A program made the translations under genes and the position numbers. Positions 1-7,942 of a stretch of 54,164 nucleotides of DNA are shown in pieces. The DNA comes from an uncultured Erysipelotrichaceae bacterium (GTDB lineage: Bacteria; Bacillota_I; Bacilli_A; Erysipelotrichales; Erysipelotrichaceae), in NCBI GenBank assembly GCA_900314905.1, contig OMXA01000012.1:1-54164 (forward strand), given 5' to 3'. Within the stretch, counting starts at the first letter, position 1, and each line of letters opens with the position of its first letter. The notes under the pieces were generated by a model, which did no database searches, was not told the origin of the DNA, and worked only from the letters and a program-made list of their open reading frames with translations.

Positions 1-256
1 GAATAACATAATAGCAAGCAATGAAATTGTTGAGGTTGTTGCATAGACGGTGACAAAAAAACGGACATTTAAGTTGTTCTAAAACTTGACATAGTACCAC
101 TTTGTTATATGCTGCTATATCTGAGATTTCAGATTCTTTTACCGTACTTCCTGACCAGAACCACATCGGTTTTTTGCGTTTCCATGCATAGATGCCGATT
201 CCTGTAAACAGCAGGCTGACAGGTATCATAATTATCAACCATATGATATTATCCAT
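1..256 (-). pseudogene. 5' part of a small membrane-protein gene, cut off near position 100
   Basis: An ATG at 256 follows a good ribosome site (GGGAGGA, seven bases upstream). It opens a frame with one hydrophobic helix (IIWLIIMIPVSLLFTGIGIY), then KRKKPMWFWSGSTV and a conserved-looking tail ISDIAAYN. From memory, this matches the first half of small Firmicute membrane proteins of about 110 aa that continue with a second hydrophobic part. Here the reading after AYNK (about 100-106) turns into unrelated sequence rich in Cys and Asn and runs off the window. The gene lies 27 bases downstream of the recombinase on the same strand. I infer an insertion or recombination junction; the 3' half is not visible. 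Confidence 0.5.
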
Positions 257-283
257 TGTGATCCTCCCGCCATATCTCAAATT

Positions 284-2011
284 CTATTCTTTCAGATATT
301 CTACATCTTTCGGTTCATACGGCACTGAAACGAAGTCCTTCTTTTGGTGGTACAAGCAGCATACAGTCTCAATAAGCGTTGACTTTTCCAAGGGCAATTC
401 CTTGACCTCATGCCCCTGGACAGGAACCGGGAAGGTAAACACGATATTACGGATCCAGTTGCCGTCTGGACGCTTCTCAGGATAAAGATCGACCCTTTCT
501 ATAATGGCTCGTAACAGCGCTTTCTTGTCCAGTTCGTCCATTTCACTGTAGAGTTCATCAAACGCCAACAAAAGCTGATACACGTTCTCTCCGGAGATCT
601 GTTCGCTGCGGATCGTCTGAATCTGTTTCCGGATCTCCTCCATCTGTTGCTCTGCTTCTGCAATCTTATCGTACAGATCATCGTATCGGCGCTGCAGGTC
701 AAGGATCTTCCGCTCATAATGCGGATCCGAAACATCCATGGTGTCCATCTGAGTCTCGAGACGGCTTTTTGTCCAGAGAAACTGTCTCAGTTGGCCTTTC
801 ACGGTGTCCAGTACTTTCTCCAGATCTTCAGTATTGACTGCAATACCGATCTTCTTTTGAATGGCCTCTTCGAACTGCTTGTCATGAACCATGGCGGAGA
901 TAATGGCTGCTACGTAGCGGTCGATCTCTGTCTGCTCCAGATTTGTGCGGAAAGAGCATCTGTGGCCGGTCTCGCCGCGCGTGTTCTTGCAGTAGTAGTA
1001 ATACCTGGTCTTGTTATCTTTGCTGTGAGCCTTGGCGATATTGCCATATAAGGGCTTTCCGCAATCAGGACATCTCAGCAGCCCTGAAAGAAGATGGACA
1101 TGATTGACATCATGGACTTTCTCCCGGCGATACGCATTCTTTTTCCGTTTTTCCTGTGCCAGGTTCCAGTCGGCTTCAGATATGATGGCTTCGTGTTTCC
1201 CATCATACACCGGGAACTCCGACTGTTCAACCACATGCATCTCATTCCGGGTGCCGATCTTCTTTTCTGTCCGTCTTCGGCCGTATGCAATCTTGCCCAT
1301 ATAGACCGGATTATCAATTACCTTTTTTACGAAGTGATCTGAAAACCCCGGGATCGTTCCATTCTGTCGGATCTTTTTCACATAGCCGTGATCATTCAGG
1401 TATTTTGCTACACTGCTTGTGCCTTCGTTGGTATGGATATAACGGTCATAAATGAGCCGTATGACCTCTGCTTCGTCCTCGGAGATCATCAACTCACCAT
1501 CGACCAGTTTGTAGCCGTAAGGGGCAAATCCGCCATTCCAGCGGCCTTCTCTGGCCTTCTGCTCACGTCCGGCCATCGTCTGGGTTCGGATGTTCTCACG
1601 CTCGATCTCCGCTACTGCGGACAGCACGGAGATCATCAGCTTTCCGGCGTCCTTGGAGCTGTCGATCCCATCTTCCACACAAATCAGGTTCACACCGAAA
1701 TCCTGCATCAGCTGTAGTGAGTTCAGCACGTCCGCAGCGTTACGCCCGAATCGGGACAGTTTGAACACCAGCACATAGTCAACATCGTCTTTACGGTCCT
1801 GGATATCCTGGAGCATACGCTGGAAATCCAGACGGCCCTGGATGTTCTTCCCGGAGAAACCCTCGTCCGAATACTCACCGGCAATCGAATAATCCTGAAA
1901 CTCAGCGTATTTCCGCAGCTTATCCTTTTGGGCTTCCAGACTGTAGCCATCGACCTGGATCGCCGTCGAGACACGCGTATAGATATAGCATTTTTGTATC
2001 TTTTTGGTCAT
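284..2011 (-). CDS. large serine recombinase (site-specific recombinase, TnpX/phage integrase type)
   Basis: 575 aa. The N-terminal resolvase domain (about 8-150) begins with YTRVST, giving the catalytic Ser15, and has the arginine-rich active-site helix KLSRFGRN near residue 85. A 'recombinase' DNA-binding domain follows (about 165-275), then a zinc ribbon (CPDCGK near 315 paired with CKNTRGETGHRC near 345), then a long coiled coil (about 390-480), the normal order for large serine integrases that move phages, ICEs and mobilizable elements. It overlaps the upstream HTH gene by one base (TGATG), so the two are translationally coupled. Its presence marks 1-3.8 kb as mobile-element DNA. The partner attachment site is not identified. 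Confidence 0.95.
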   Translation of the reverse strand: MTKKIQKCYIYTRVSTAIQVDGYSLEAQKDKLRKYAEFQDYSIAGEYSDEGFSGKNIQGRLDFQRMLQDIQDRKDDVDYVLVFKLSRFGRNAADVLNSLQLMQDFGVNLICVEDGIDSSKDAGKLMISVLSAVAEIERENIRTQTMAGREQKAREGRWNGGFAPYGYKLVDGELMISEDEAEVIRLIYDRYIHTNEGTSSVAKYLNDHGYVKKIRQNGTIPGFSDHFVKKVIDNPVYMGKIAYGRRRTEKKIGTRNEMHVVEQSEFPVYDGKHEAIISEADWNLAQEKRKKNAYRREKVHDVNHVHLLSGLLRCPDCGKPLYGNIAKAHSKDNKTRYYYYCKNTRGETGHRCSFRTNLEQTEIDRYVAAIISAMVHDKQFEEAIQKKIGIAVNTEDLEKVLDTVKGQLRQFLWTKSRLETQMDTMDVSDPHYERKILDLQRRYDDLYDKIAEAEQQMEEIRKQIQTIRSEQISGENVYQLLLAFDELYSEMDELDKKALLRAIIERVDLYPEKRPDGNWIRNIVFTFPVPVQGHEVKELPLEKSTLIETVCCLYHQKKDFVSVPYEPKDVEYLKE

Positions 2012-2244
2012 CAGGCGTCCTCACTCTCTGACGGGCCTTCCCGGACTTCGGCGGTCTTATCCTTGATCAGTCCTTCCATCCGGATATAGTATTCCAGCAG
2101 CCGCAGGACATACTCCGGAGCATGCCTGTTATCACGTTCCCATTCCGTCACTGTCCTGTAGGGGATATGGAAGTACTCGCAGAACTCCTTGCGTGTCATT
2201 CCGGTGCTTTCTCTCAATTCAACTATTCTATCCTTGAAATCCAT
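2011..2244 (-). CDS. small helix-turn-helix regulator coupled to the recombinase
   Basis: 77 aa. The first 45 residues form an Xre/Cro-like HTH (RESTGMTRKEFCEYFHIPYR, then TVTEWERDNRHAP), followed by a hydrophobic helix and an acidic tail. The start at 2244 has a strong ribosome site (AAAGAGGAA). The stop shares a base with the recombinase start, so this is the leader gene of a two-gene operon. The promoter just upstream carries a perfect inverted repeat, which suggests autoregulation and control of recombinase expression. Its DNA target is inferred, not shown. Confidence 0.85.
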   Translation of the reverse strand: MDFKDRIVELRESTGMTRKEFCEYFHIPYRTVTEWERDNRHAPEYVLRLLEYYIRMEGLIKDKTAEVREGPSESEDA

Positions 2245-2269
2245 TGAGTTCCTCTTTCATATAATCAAG

Positions 2270-2332
2270 GCGAAATACACATTGTGTATTTACTATACCA
2301 CATCATATGCAGTTACGCAATGTGTATTTCGC
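2270..2332 (-). promoter_or_regulatory. sigma-A promoter of the HTH-recombinase operon with paired operators
   Basis: On the minus strand TTGCGT (2320-2315), a 17-base spacer and TATAGT (2297-2292) form a promoter; TGG just before the -10 gives an extended -10. The 15-mer GCGAAATACACATTG lies at 2270-2284, and its exact reverse complement lies at 2318-2332, so one copy overlaps the start site and the other overlaps the -35. The inner copy also belongs to the 19-bp palindrome AAATACACATTGTGTATTT (2273-2291). This is a classic repressor-operator arrangement. The likely binder is the HTH protein encoded directly downstream. Confidence 0.8.
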
Positions 2333-2339
2333 TTTTTTC

Positions 2340-2567
2340 TTACTGTTTTCTGCAGCGGTCAATAGTGTTATGATAGGCATTCAGCCGCCGGGAGACTTCT
2401 TCGGGTGGTATGCCTGGGTTGATATCTACAGAAGAGCGAATTGCTTCTATCAGCCGTTCTTTCCTTCGCCTCAGAACGGATGGACCATGTTTGACCATCA
2501 GTTTCGCCATCAGATCTGAGAATCGGTCAAATGCCGCTTTTTCTTCAAGTGTATTGGAAGGGGTCAT
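2340..2567 (-). CDS. small conserved-looking protein of unknown function
   Basis: 75 aa from an ATG at 2567 that has AAGGAG seven bases upstream; an in-frame ATG at 2597 lacks such a site, so I prefer 2567. The protein is charged and helical (EEKAAFDRFSDLMAKLMVKH, then RRRKERLIEAIRSS) with no membrane segment or cysteine. I recognise no family. Its stop lies inside the AT-rich stretch just beyond the recombinase operators, so it is probably an element accessory gene. Upstream, CATCCTATC (2595-2603) and its complement (2667-2675) bracket a possible -10 (2638-2633). Confidence 0.6.
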   Translation of the reverse strand: MTPSNTLEEKAAFDRFSDLMAKLMVKHGPSVLRRRKERLIEAIRSSVDINPGIPPEEVSRRLNAYHNTIDRCRKQ

Positions 2568-2705
2568 TCTTTTCTCCTTGTTTTCAGTTATCCACATCCT
2601 ATCCCATCCTGAAATGTGATTTTCACACCCAATTTATACTTTCATTATTTATTGAATGAAGGGATTGATAGGATGGGTATTTAATTGATAAGTTTTTAAG
2701 TACCA

Positions 2706-3122
2706 TTAGTCTTTTATAGTGTTGGGATCGCCAGTATTGGGAAAACCGTCGTTGGCTCCGCCTGTCAACTGATTCTCCTGTCCTGGAGAGTCTGTCCGTA
2801 GGGTTGTCGGCTGTTCTTCCTGATCCAGCGGACGTTCCCTAACCAGATACTCTGTGTCTGCCAGCTGACCGGTCTCTGTCCGGATCCTGCGCCTCGTAAC
2901 ATATCCATACCGCTCCAATTCATTCACTGTGCTGCGAACCGAATCGAGCCCATCCTTGCTGAGCCGGGAAAGCCCTTTCATGTTGTAGTTCCAATCGTCC
3001 GGAAGACTCAGCATGACCGACAGCAGCCCCTTGGCCTTCAGTGACAATCGTTTGTCCTTCAGATGATAGTTGGCCATGACCGTGTAATTCTTTGTTCGCT
3101 CTACGCGAAATACCTGTGACAT
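2706..3122 (-). CDS. replication-initiator-type HTH protein, apparently shortened
   Basis: 138 aa with a perfect ribosome site (AGGAGGT) before the ATG at 3122. Residues 1-90 match the N-terminal winged-helix module common on ICEs and plasmids (FRVERTKNYTVMANYHLKD, LSLKAKGLLSVMLSLPDDW, then a recognition region ending ELERYGYVTRRR). As I know the family, members usually continue for 100-200 further residues after a Pro/Asn/Thr-rich linker. Here translation stops soon after the linker (NTGDPNTIKD), so this is either a natural short form or a 3'-truncated copy. It follows a promoter and a 14-bp-stem hairpin. Confidence 0.75.
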   Translation of the reverse strand: MSQVFRVERTKNYTVMANYHLKDKRLSLKAKGLLSVMLSLPDDWNYNMKGLSRLSKDGLDSVRSTVNELERYGYVTRRRIRTETGQLADTEYLVRERPLDQEEQPTTLRTDSPGQENQLTGGANDGFPNTGDPNTIKD

Positions 3123-3204
3123 TGCTTTTTACCTCCTTTGTCTATTTCGGAAAACTGTGAGTAGGACACCCGGAGGTTTTTTGCTTTTGGTGAAAAACAA
3201 AAAG

Positions 3205-3278
3205 CCGGGTCACATAGATGCACACCGACAGACGAGCTCGAAAGCCCGCCAAAACCGATATGTGTCTATGTAACCCGG
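3205..3278 (-). terminator. long stem-loop plus U-tract in the leader of the HTH gene (attenuator candidate)
   Basis: Read on the minus strand, CCGGGTTACATAGA (3278-3265) pairs with TCTATGTGACCCGG (3218-3205), followed at once by CTTTTTGTTTTT. The single non-Watson-Crick position is a U-G wobble in minus-strand RNA but a C-A mismatch in plus-strand RNA, so selection acted on the minus transcript. The 46-base loop contains further pairing (CACA with TGTG). It lies between the promoter at 3342-3370 and the gene start at 3122, the position of a transcription attenuator. Confidence 0.65.
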
Positions 3279-3341
3279 CGATCAAACTGCCGGTGGCTGC
3301 CCCAATTGCAGCCCACTGTACCTGTTCTATCAGACAGATAC

Positions 3342-3370
3342 TCTATATAATCGAAAACTCACCTTGTCAA
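3342..3370 (-). promoter_or_regulatory. sigma-A promoter for the replication-type HTH gene
   Basis: Minus-strand TTGACA (3370-3365), a 17-base spacer and TATAGA (3347-3342). This predicts a leader of roughly 210 bases before the ATG at 3122, including the strong hairpin at 3205-3278 and a weaker one around 3290-3325. An 8-bp inverted repeat (GAATCGGG 3386-3393 with CCCGATTC 3399-3406) sits just upstream of the -35 and could be an operator. Confidence 0.6.
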
Positions 3371-3466
3371 GAGAGATCCGATAACGAATCGGGCTAGACC
3401 CGATTCACTCAAGGTCCCTTTTTCCGGACCGATACAAATATACCAACACAACATTCTGCTGTCAAT

Positions 3467-3503
3467 ACGCCAAAAACACGTTGACGGTTTTTGGCGTCAA
3501 CGT
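3467..3503. repeat. two overlapping, mutually exclusive perfect hairpins
   Basis: ACGCCAAAAAC (3467-3477) is the exact complement of GTTTTTGGCGT (3487-3497), and ACGTTGACG (3478-3486) is the exact complement of CGTCAACGT (3495-3503). The loop of each hairpin supplies an arm of the other, so only one can form at a time. No gene covers the site. Such structures occur at origins of transfer, single-strand origins and integration sites; next to the repeat array this fits an element origin. Which role applies cannot be told from sequence. Confidence 0.55.
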
Positions 3504-3504
3504 A

Positions 3505-3680
3505 ACTGCTCGCCAAACTTTCACTACCTGGCAAGCAGTGCATTGCCGTCCATATCTACTACTTGGCAAGCAATGCATACCTGTATGATTTGGTACTTGG
3601 CAAGCAGGGCATACCCATACAGGTTTTGCAAATTGGCAAGCAGGGTCCGGATAGCTGTTTACTGCTTTTCAAGCAGTGTA
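3505..3680. repeat. iteron-like array, consensus TTGGCAAGCAG
   Basis: Five direct copies of TTGGCAAGCAG(N)GCATA-like sequence start at 3528, 3563, 3597, 3633 and 3666 (the first CTGGCAAGCAG, the last TTTTCAAGCAG), a step of 33-36 bases. One inverted copy with one mismatch lies at 3505-3517. The sequences between copies differ. No gene covers 3123-3849. The regular spacing and adjacency to hairpins and a replication-type HTH gene suggest binding sites for an element initiator or relaxosome protein. Confidence 0.6.
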
Positions 3681-3849
3681 CAGATCCGGACCTGCGCCAA
3701 TTTCTACACCAGGCTCGTTGGGAACACATCCCAAACCCAGAGATCGCACAATTGCGAGCTGCGCGTTTTCAAAAAACGCTGGGAATGTCTTTATGCCATT
3801 TTTCAAAAGCACTCCGGTTAGGCAATAATGAAAAAACCACATTTCCTCC

Positions 3850-4401
3850 TTACTTTTCTAACTTAAAAAGCTTAGCGGTTATATTTGAAATCAAAACGGA
3901 AAGTAAGATTCCACTGATGACGACAACGGGAAGCGCCCATGTCGGACTGACCGCCATCAAGGCATCCGCATATCCGGCAGGCATTTCTTCAACAGCACAT
4001 TCATACGTATAAGCCCGATTGAACCATATCTGACCGTAATAGCCAAAACTTGAAAAGGTCATCGGGATTGTGGCAATCACATCGCCTTTCCAGCTATACT
4101 TGAAAGCAGCCCGAATGACTTCAGCCAGAATAACGATAGCAATCAGAGGAATCACGTGCCATGCTGTAGCGTCTTGTATGACAAGAAGCAGACCGATAAA
4201 CAGGCATGCTGCCACACCCGGAGCCTTGCCTCGCCTGAATGCTGTGATGATGACGCCTGACAACAGGATTCCCGCAGTGATTTGATAACACACGAAGAAG
4301 ACCGGATGAATGGAACCGGTGACGCATACCAAGGCAGTAACAACAGCATAGAGCAACGCGTAAAGTGCCACTCGCAAAGCATTCTTTTTGTAAGTCTTCA
4401 T
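3850..4401 (-). CDS. MptD-family putative ECF transporter S component (copy 1)
   Basis: 183 aa, from an ATG at 4401 with AAAGGA seven bases upstream; ATGs at 4431 and 4419 would overlap or abut the upstream ABC gene. About five or six hydrophobic helices alternate with short loops, and the C-terminal part has VEEMPAGYADALMAVSPTWA, shared almost exactly with the paralogue at 7943-8515. That repeat identifies the Trep_Strep/MptD family, predicted substrate-binding membrane subunits whose ligand is not established. It is the last gene of the four-gene unit and borders mobile-element DNA. Confidence 0.8.
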   Translation of the reverse strand: MKTYKKNALRVALYALLYAVVTALVCVTGSIHPVFFVCYQITAGILLSGVIITAFRRGKAPGVAACLFIGLLLVIQDATAWHVIPLIAIVILAEVIRAAFKYSWKGDVIATIPMTFSSFGYYGQIWFNRAYTYECAVEEMPAGYADALMAVSPTWALPVVVISGILLSVLISNITAKLFKLEK

Positions 4402-4418
4402 TGATCTTTCCTTTCTCA

Positions 4419-6149
4419 TTAGATACTCCAACCGGCGCTGGCGATCTGAAGCTGTGTCATACGTCTGAAAATACCATTTTCCCTTGTGAGAAGTTCATCG
4501 GGACTGCCCTCCTCGGCGACCTTGCCGTCTGAGAGAACGACGATCTTGTCGGCGGCCTCCACAGTGCGCATGCGGTGGGCAATAACCAGCACGGTTTTTC
4601 CGACCAACAGTCTTGACAGAGCGCCCTGTACCTTCGATTCATTCTCCACGTCGAGGGAGGCCGTTGCCTCGTCCAGCAGGATGATAGGCGCGTCCTTCAG
4701 CAGCGCGCGGGCAATAGAGATACGCTGGCGCTCACCGCCGGAGAGCTCGCTGCCGTTTTCGCCGATAACCGTGGCATAGCCCTGCGGCAGCTTCGTCGCA
4801 AATTCGTCGCAGTTGGCCAGTCTTGCCGCCGCCAGGACTTCCTCGTCGCTCGCGTCCTTTTTCCCGACGCGGATATTTTCCAGGATACTGTTGTTAAAGA
4901 GCGTCACATCCTGAAACACGATGGAATAAACACTCAGCAGCGTTTCCGGATCGATCTTGGAAATATCCTGTCCGCCGACTGTGATCCGGCCGCGGCTGAC
5001 ATCCCAGAACCGGGCGGCCAGGCGGGAGACGGTGGTCTTTCCGCCGCCCGAGGGGCCGACAAGAGCCGTGACCTCACCCTGCTTTGCGGTAAAGCTCACA
5101 TCGTTCAGCACTGCTTTATCCTGCTCATAGGAGAATCCGACGTTTTCAAAGCGGACATCGTATCCCTCCGGATGGAAGTCTGCCGTTCCGGTCTGCGCCG
5201 GATGCTCCGCGATCTCATTCATCCGCTCTACGGGCACGGTCAGCAGATTCAGCATGCCGAGATTTATCAAGTTGCCGCTCATGGGCTCGTACAGGCGGGA
5301 GGCCACCAGCAGGAAGGCAAAGAACTCCATCACATTCAGCCGTCCCTGCGAAAGCATGACACTGCCGACCACGGCGACCGTGCCGATGCCTATCTTCAAT
5401 AGCAGCTGGGCCGAGACGATGAAAACCGCCTGCCCCAACTCCGCGCCGATGGCCTTCTTCTCCACGTCGTCGATCTTCTCTTCCAGCTCAGAGAGATAAG
5501 CGCCCTCGGCGTTGCAGCTTTTCAGGTCGCGGGATACTTCGATGAACTCCTGCACGGCGTCGTTCAGCCGTACCTTGGATTCCGACTGACGGCGGATGAA
5601 ATGCGCCTGCACCTTCCGCGACGCCGCCACAATGAAGATGGCGATGGGGATCGGCCACACAGCCGCCATGGCCATCTCCCATTTGTAGAAGAAGAGGCCG
5701 ATGCAGATCAGCGACGTGGAAATCAGACTGCCGTAGAACTGCGGGATCTGGTGAGAGGAGGCGTGCTCCAGGGTCTCACTGTCCGCCATGATCGTGTTTG
5801 TCAGGTCTGCCAGATCCTTTTTCCCGAAGAAGGACAGCGGCAGCTTCCGCAGCTTTTCCGCCAGGGAAATACGGCGCTTGCCGGACTCCACATAGGTTGC
5901 GAAGAACGTGGCGTTGTACTGCCAGTAATTCGGCAGATAGATCAGCACCAGACAGGCTGCCGCAAAGAGAAGGTAATACGCCCAGCGTCCGGCGGCTGTT
6001 CCGGCCAGATAGTCTCCGGTAAAGGTAAACAGCAGCCCGACCGGGATCATCAGGGCGAGATCTGCGAGCGTTACCGCCAGGATCGCCTTGAGCATATCCG
6101 CGGCGCCCTTTTCCGTCAGCGCAAAGCGCTTCATCAAAGTTCGTTTCAT
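4419..6149 (-). CDS. ABC half-transporter, fused permease and ATPase (B subunit)
   Basis: 576 aa. The N-terminal six-helix domain (about 1-320) is followed by an ATPase domain with Walker A GPSGGGKTT (about 370), signature LSGGERQRISIARA (about 475) and Walker B IILLDEATASLD (about 500), then the H-loop IAHRMRT. Architecture is the exporter fold, but heterodimeric pairs of this type also act as importers of siderophores (YbtP/YbtQ). The start overlaps the stop of the next half-transporter by four bases (ATGA), pointing to a 1:1 heterodimer. Flanking S-component-like genes favour import; the substrate is unknown. Confidence 0.9.
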   Translation of the reverse strand: MKRTLMKRFALTEKGAADMLKAILAVTLADLALMIPVGLLFTFTGDYLAGTAAGRWAYYLLFAAACLVLIYLPNYWQYNATFFATYVESGKRRISLAEKLRKLPLSFFGKKDLADLTNTIMADSETLEHASSHQIPQFYGSLISTSLICIGLFFYKWEMAMAAVWPIPIAIFIVAASRKVQAHFIRRQSESKVRLNDAVQEFIEVSRDLKSCNAEGAYLSELEEKIDDVEKKAIGAELGQAVFIVSAQLLLKIGIGTVAVVGSVMLSQGRLNVMEFFAFLLVASRLYEPMSGNLINLGMLNLLTVPVERMNEIAEHPAQTGTADFHPEGYDVRFENVGFSYEQDKAVLNDVSFTAKQGEVTALVGPSGGGKTTVSRLAARFWDVSRGRITVGGQDISKIDPETLLSVYSIVFQDVTLFNNSILENIRVGKKDASDEEVLAAARLANCDEFATKLPQGYATVIGENGSELSGGERQRISIARALLKDAPIILLDEATASLDVENESKVQGALSRLLVGKTVLVIAHRMRTVEAADKIVVLSDGKVAEEGSPDELLTRENGIFRRMTQLQIASAGWSI

Positions 6150-7927
6150 ACCGCTTCACCCACCTTCCAGTTGACAGCCTTCTGATACTCCGCCCACATG
6201 TCCGCGTAGAGGCCGCCCTTTTCCAGTAGTTCGTCGTGCTTTCCATGTTCTTTCACATGACCGTTATCCAGCACATAGATCCGGTCGGCTTTACGGATTG
6301 TGGAGAGACGATGGGCGATCATGATCACCGTCCGCCCCTTGGCCATCTCCTGGAAAGCCAGCTGCACCTGCGCCTCGCATTCCGGATCCACAAAAGCGCT
6401 GGCTTCATCCAGTATCACCACATCCGCATCCTTCAGCATGGTGCGGGCAATGGCGATGCGCTGCTGCTCGCCGCCTGAGAGGTAGGTCCCCTGGGTGCCC
6501 AGAACCGTGTCGATCCCCTGGGGCATACGCTCAAGGATGTCCGTACATTGGGCTTTTTTCAGAACTTCCAGCATCTCACTCTCGGTCGCGTCCGGCTTGG
6601 CGATCCGCAGATTGTCGGCAATGGAGCGTTTGAGCAGGCGGCTGTCCTGAAATACATAGGCCACATGCCGCATCAGCTCTTCCTTGGAGATCTGGCGGAC
6701 ATCTACGCCGCCGAGCAGCACCTGGCCCTCCTGCGGGTCAAAGAATCGTGAGATCAGCCCGGCGACCGTCGTTTTTCCGCTGCCGGACGGGCCGACGATG
6801 CCGACGATTTCATTTCTTTCCGCTTTCAGGGACAGATCGGACACTGCCGCCGGAGCGTCAGGCGCATAGCGGTAGGTCACGCCTTTCAGCTCCACCGTCG
6901 CGCCGCGCGGTTCCTGACCGTGCTCCGCTTCCGGCAGGGGCTGCAGGCCGAGGATCGAGTCCACCCTGGCCACGGCGTCCTTGACCTTCATGCCGTTCTC
7001 GCTCATGAACATGACCTTGCTCATGGCCGTGGCGATGGCGGGGGTGAAGATGACATAGAACAGGAAGTTCAGCAGGATATCCATCCGATAATTCTCACCG
7101 CGGATCAGGAACAGCGTCACGCCGAGAATAAAGACAAAGGCGCTGTTGATCAGCACGGTGTACCCCAGCATGGACTTGCGCATCATCCGGGTATAGTGCA
7201 TGCAGAATTCACAGTAATCATCGATGGAGGCCTTGAAGCGGTGGAAGGAAAACACGGTCTGCCCGAAGGTCTTGACCACCGGAACGCCCCGCACATACTC
7301 AACAGCCTCGTTGCTCATGCGTTCCAGGGCGTTCTGGTAGAGCCGCATATCCTCCTGCATGGCCGGACCCGCCATACGCATCATGGCGGCAAAGCTGAGG
7401 ATGATGGGAATCAGGCAGGCGACGCCGTAGCGCCAGTCGTAGACAAACAGCATCACCAGCATGCACAGCGGCATGGCGATCGCGCCTGCCATGTCCGGCA
7501 GGTTGTGGGCCAGCAGCGTTTCCGTAGAGCCGGTCACTTCCGTCACGATCCGGCGCAGCTTGCCGGAGCCCATCTCATCCGCAAAACCGATGGGGAGGCA
7601 GGCAATGTGGCGCATCAGCGCCTTTTTCATGTTGGCGGCCGTACGGAACGCGCTGCCGTGAGAACAGACCAGCGCGCCGACATAGACCAGCGCGGCCAGG
7701 ACGGCGAAGAGGACGGCCATCCACCCGTTGCGCACGATCCCTGTCGCCCGTGAGAAATCCGGCTGCACTTCCAGCACTTCACGGATGATCCTCCACAGGA
7801 AGACGAAGGGCATCAGGGACAGCACGCTGCTCAGTGCGGAGAGAATCAGCGACAGGTAGGTCAGTATCTTAAAGCTGCCTGCGTATTCCAGCAGCTCCGA
7901 CAGCGCGCTTTGCTTCTTTTCTTTCAT
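6146..7927 (-). CDS. ABC half-transporter, fused permease and ATPase (A subunit)
   Basis: 593 aa with six predicted helices in the first 320 residues, then Walker A GPSGSGKTT, signature LSGGEQQRIAIARTML, Walker B DVVILDEASAFVDPE and H-loop IAHRLST. Both ATPase sites of the pair look complete, because this subunit and the one at 4419-6149 keep full signature motifs and the Walker B glutamate. It starts 15 bases after the MptD-type gene and overlaps its partner by four bases. Probably the partner half of a heterodimeric importer or exporter; direction cannot be read from sequence. Confidence 0.9.
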   Translation of the reverse strand: MKEKKQSALSELLEYAGSFKILTYLSLILSALSSVLSLMPFVFLWRIIREVLEVQPDFSRATGIVRNGWMAVLFAVLAALVYVGALVCSHGSAFRTAANMKKALMRHIACLPIGFADEMGSGKLRRIVTEVTGSTETLLAHNLPDMAGAIAMPLCMLVMLFVYDWRYGVACLIPIILSFAAMMRMAGPAMQEDMRLYQNALERMSNEAVEYVRGVPVVKTFGQTVFSFHRFKASIDDYCEFCMHYTRMMRKSMLGYTVLINSAFVFILGVTLFLIRGENYRMDILLNFLFYVIFTPAIATAMSKVMFMSENGMKVKDAVARVDSILGLQPLPEAEHGQEPRGATVELKGVTYRYAPDAPAAVSDLSLKAERNEIVGIVGPSGSGKTTVAGLISRFFDPQEGQVLLGGVDVRQISKEELMRHVAYVFQDSRLLKRSIADNLRIAKPDATESEMLEVLKKAQCTDILERMPQGIDTVLGTQGTYLSGGEQQRIAIARTMLKDADVVILDEASAFVDPECEAQVQLAFQEMAKGRTVIMIAHRLSTIRKADRIYVLDNGHVKEHGKHDELLEKGGLYADMWAEYQKAVNWKVGEAV

Positions 7928-7942
7928 GCGGAGCCTTCTTTC

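Noticed and set aside
3528-3680. CRISPR-like array
   Set aside because: The shared core is only about 11-17 bases, degenerates at both ends, one copy is inverted, and no cas genes are near. Iteron-like sites fit better.
6920-7753. 277-aa plus-strand frame opposite the ABC transporter
   Set aside because: Rich in His, Asp, Gln and Arg, an antiframe product of a GC-rich gene; the minus-strand protein has complete ABC motifs.
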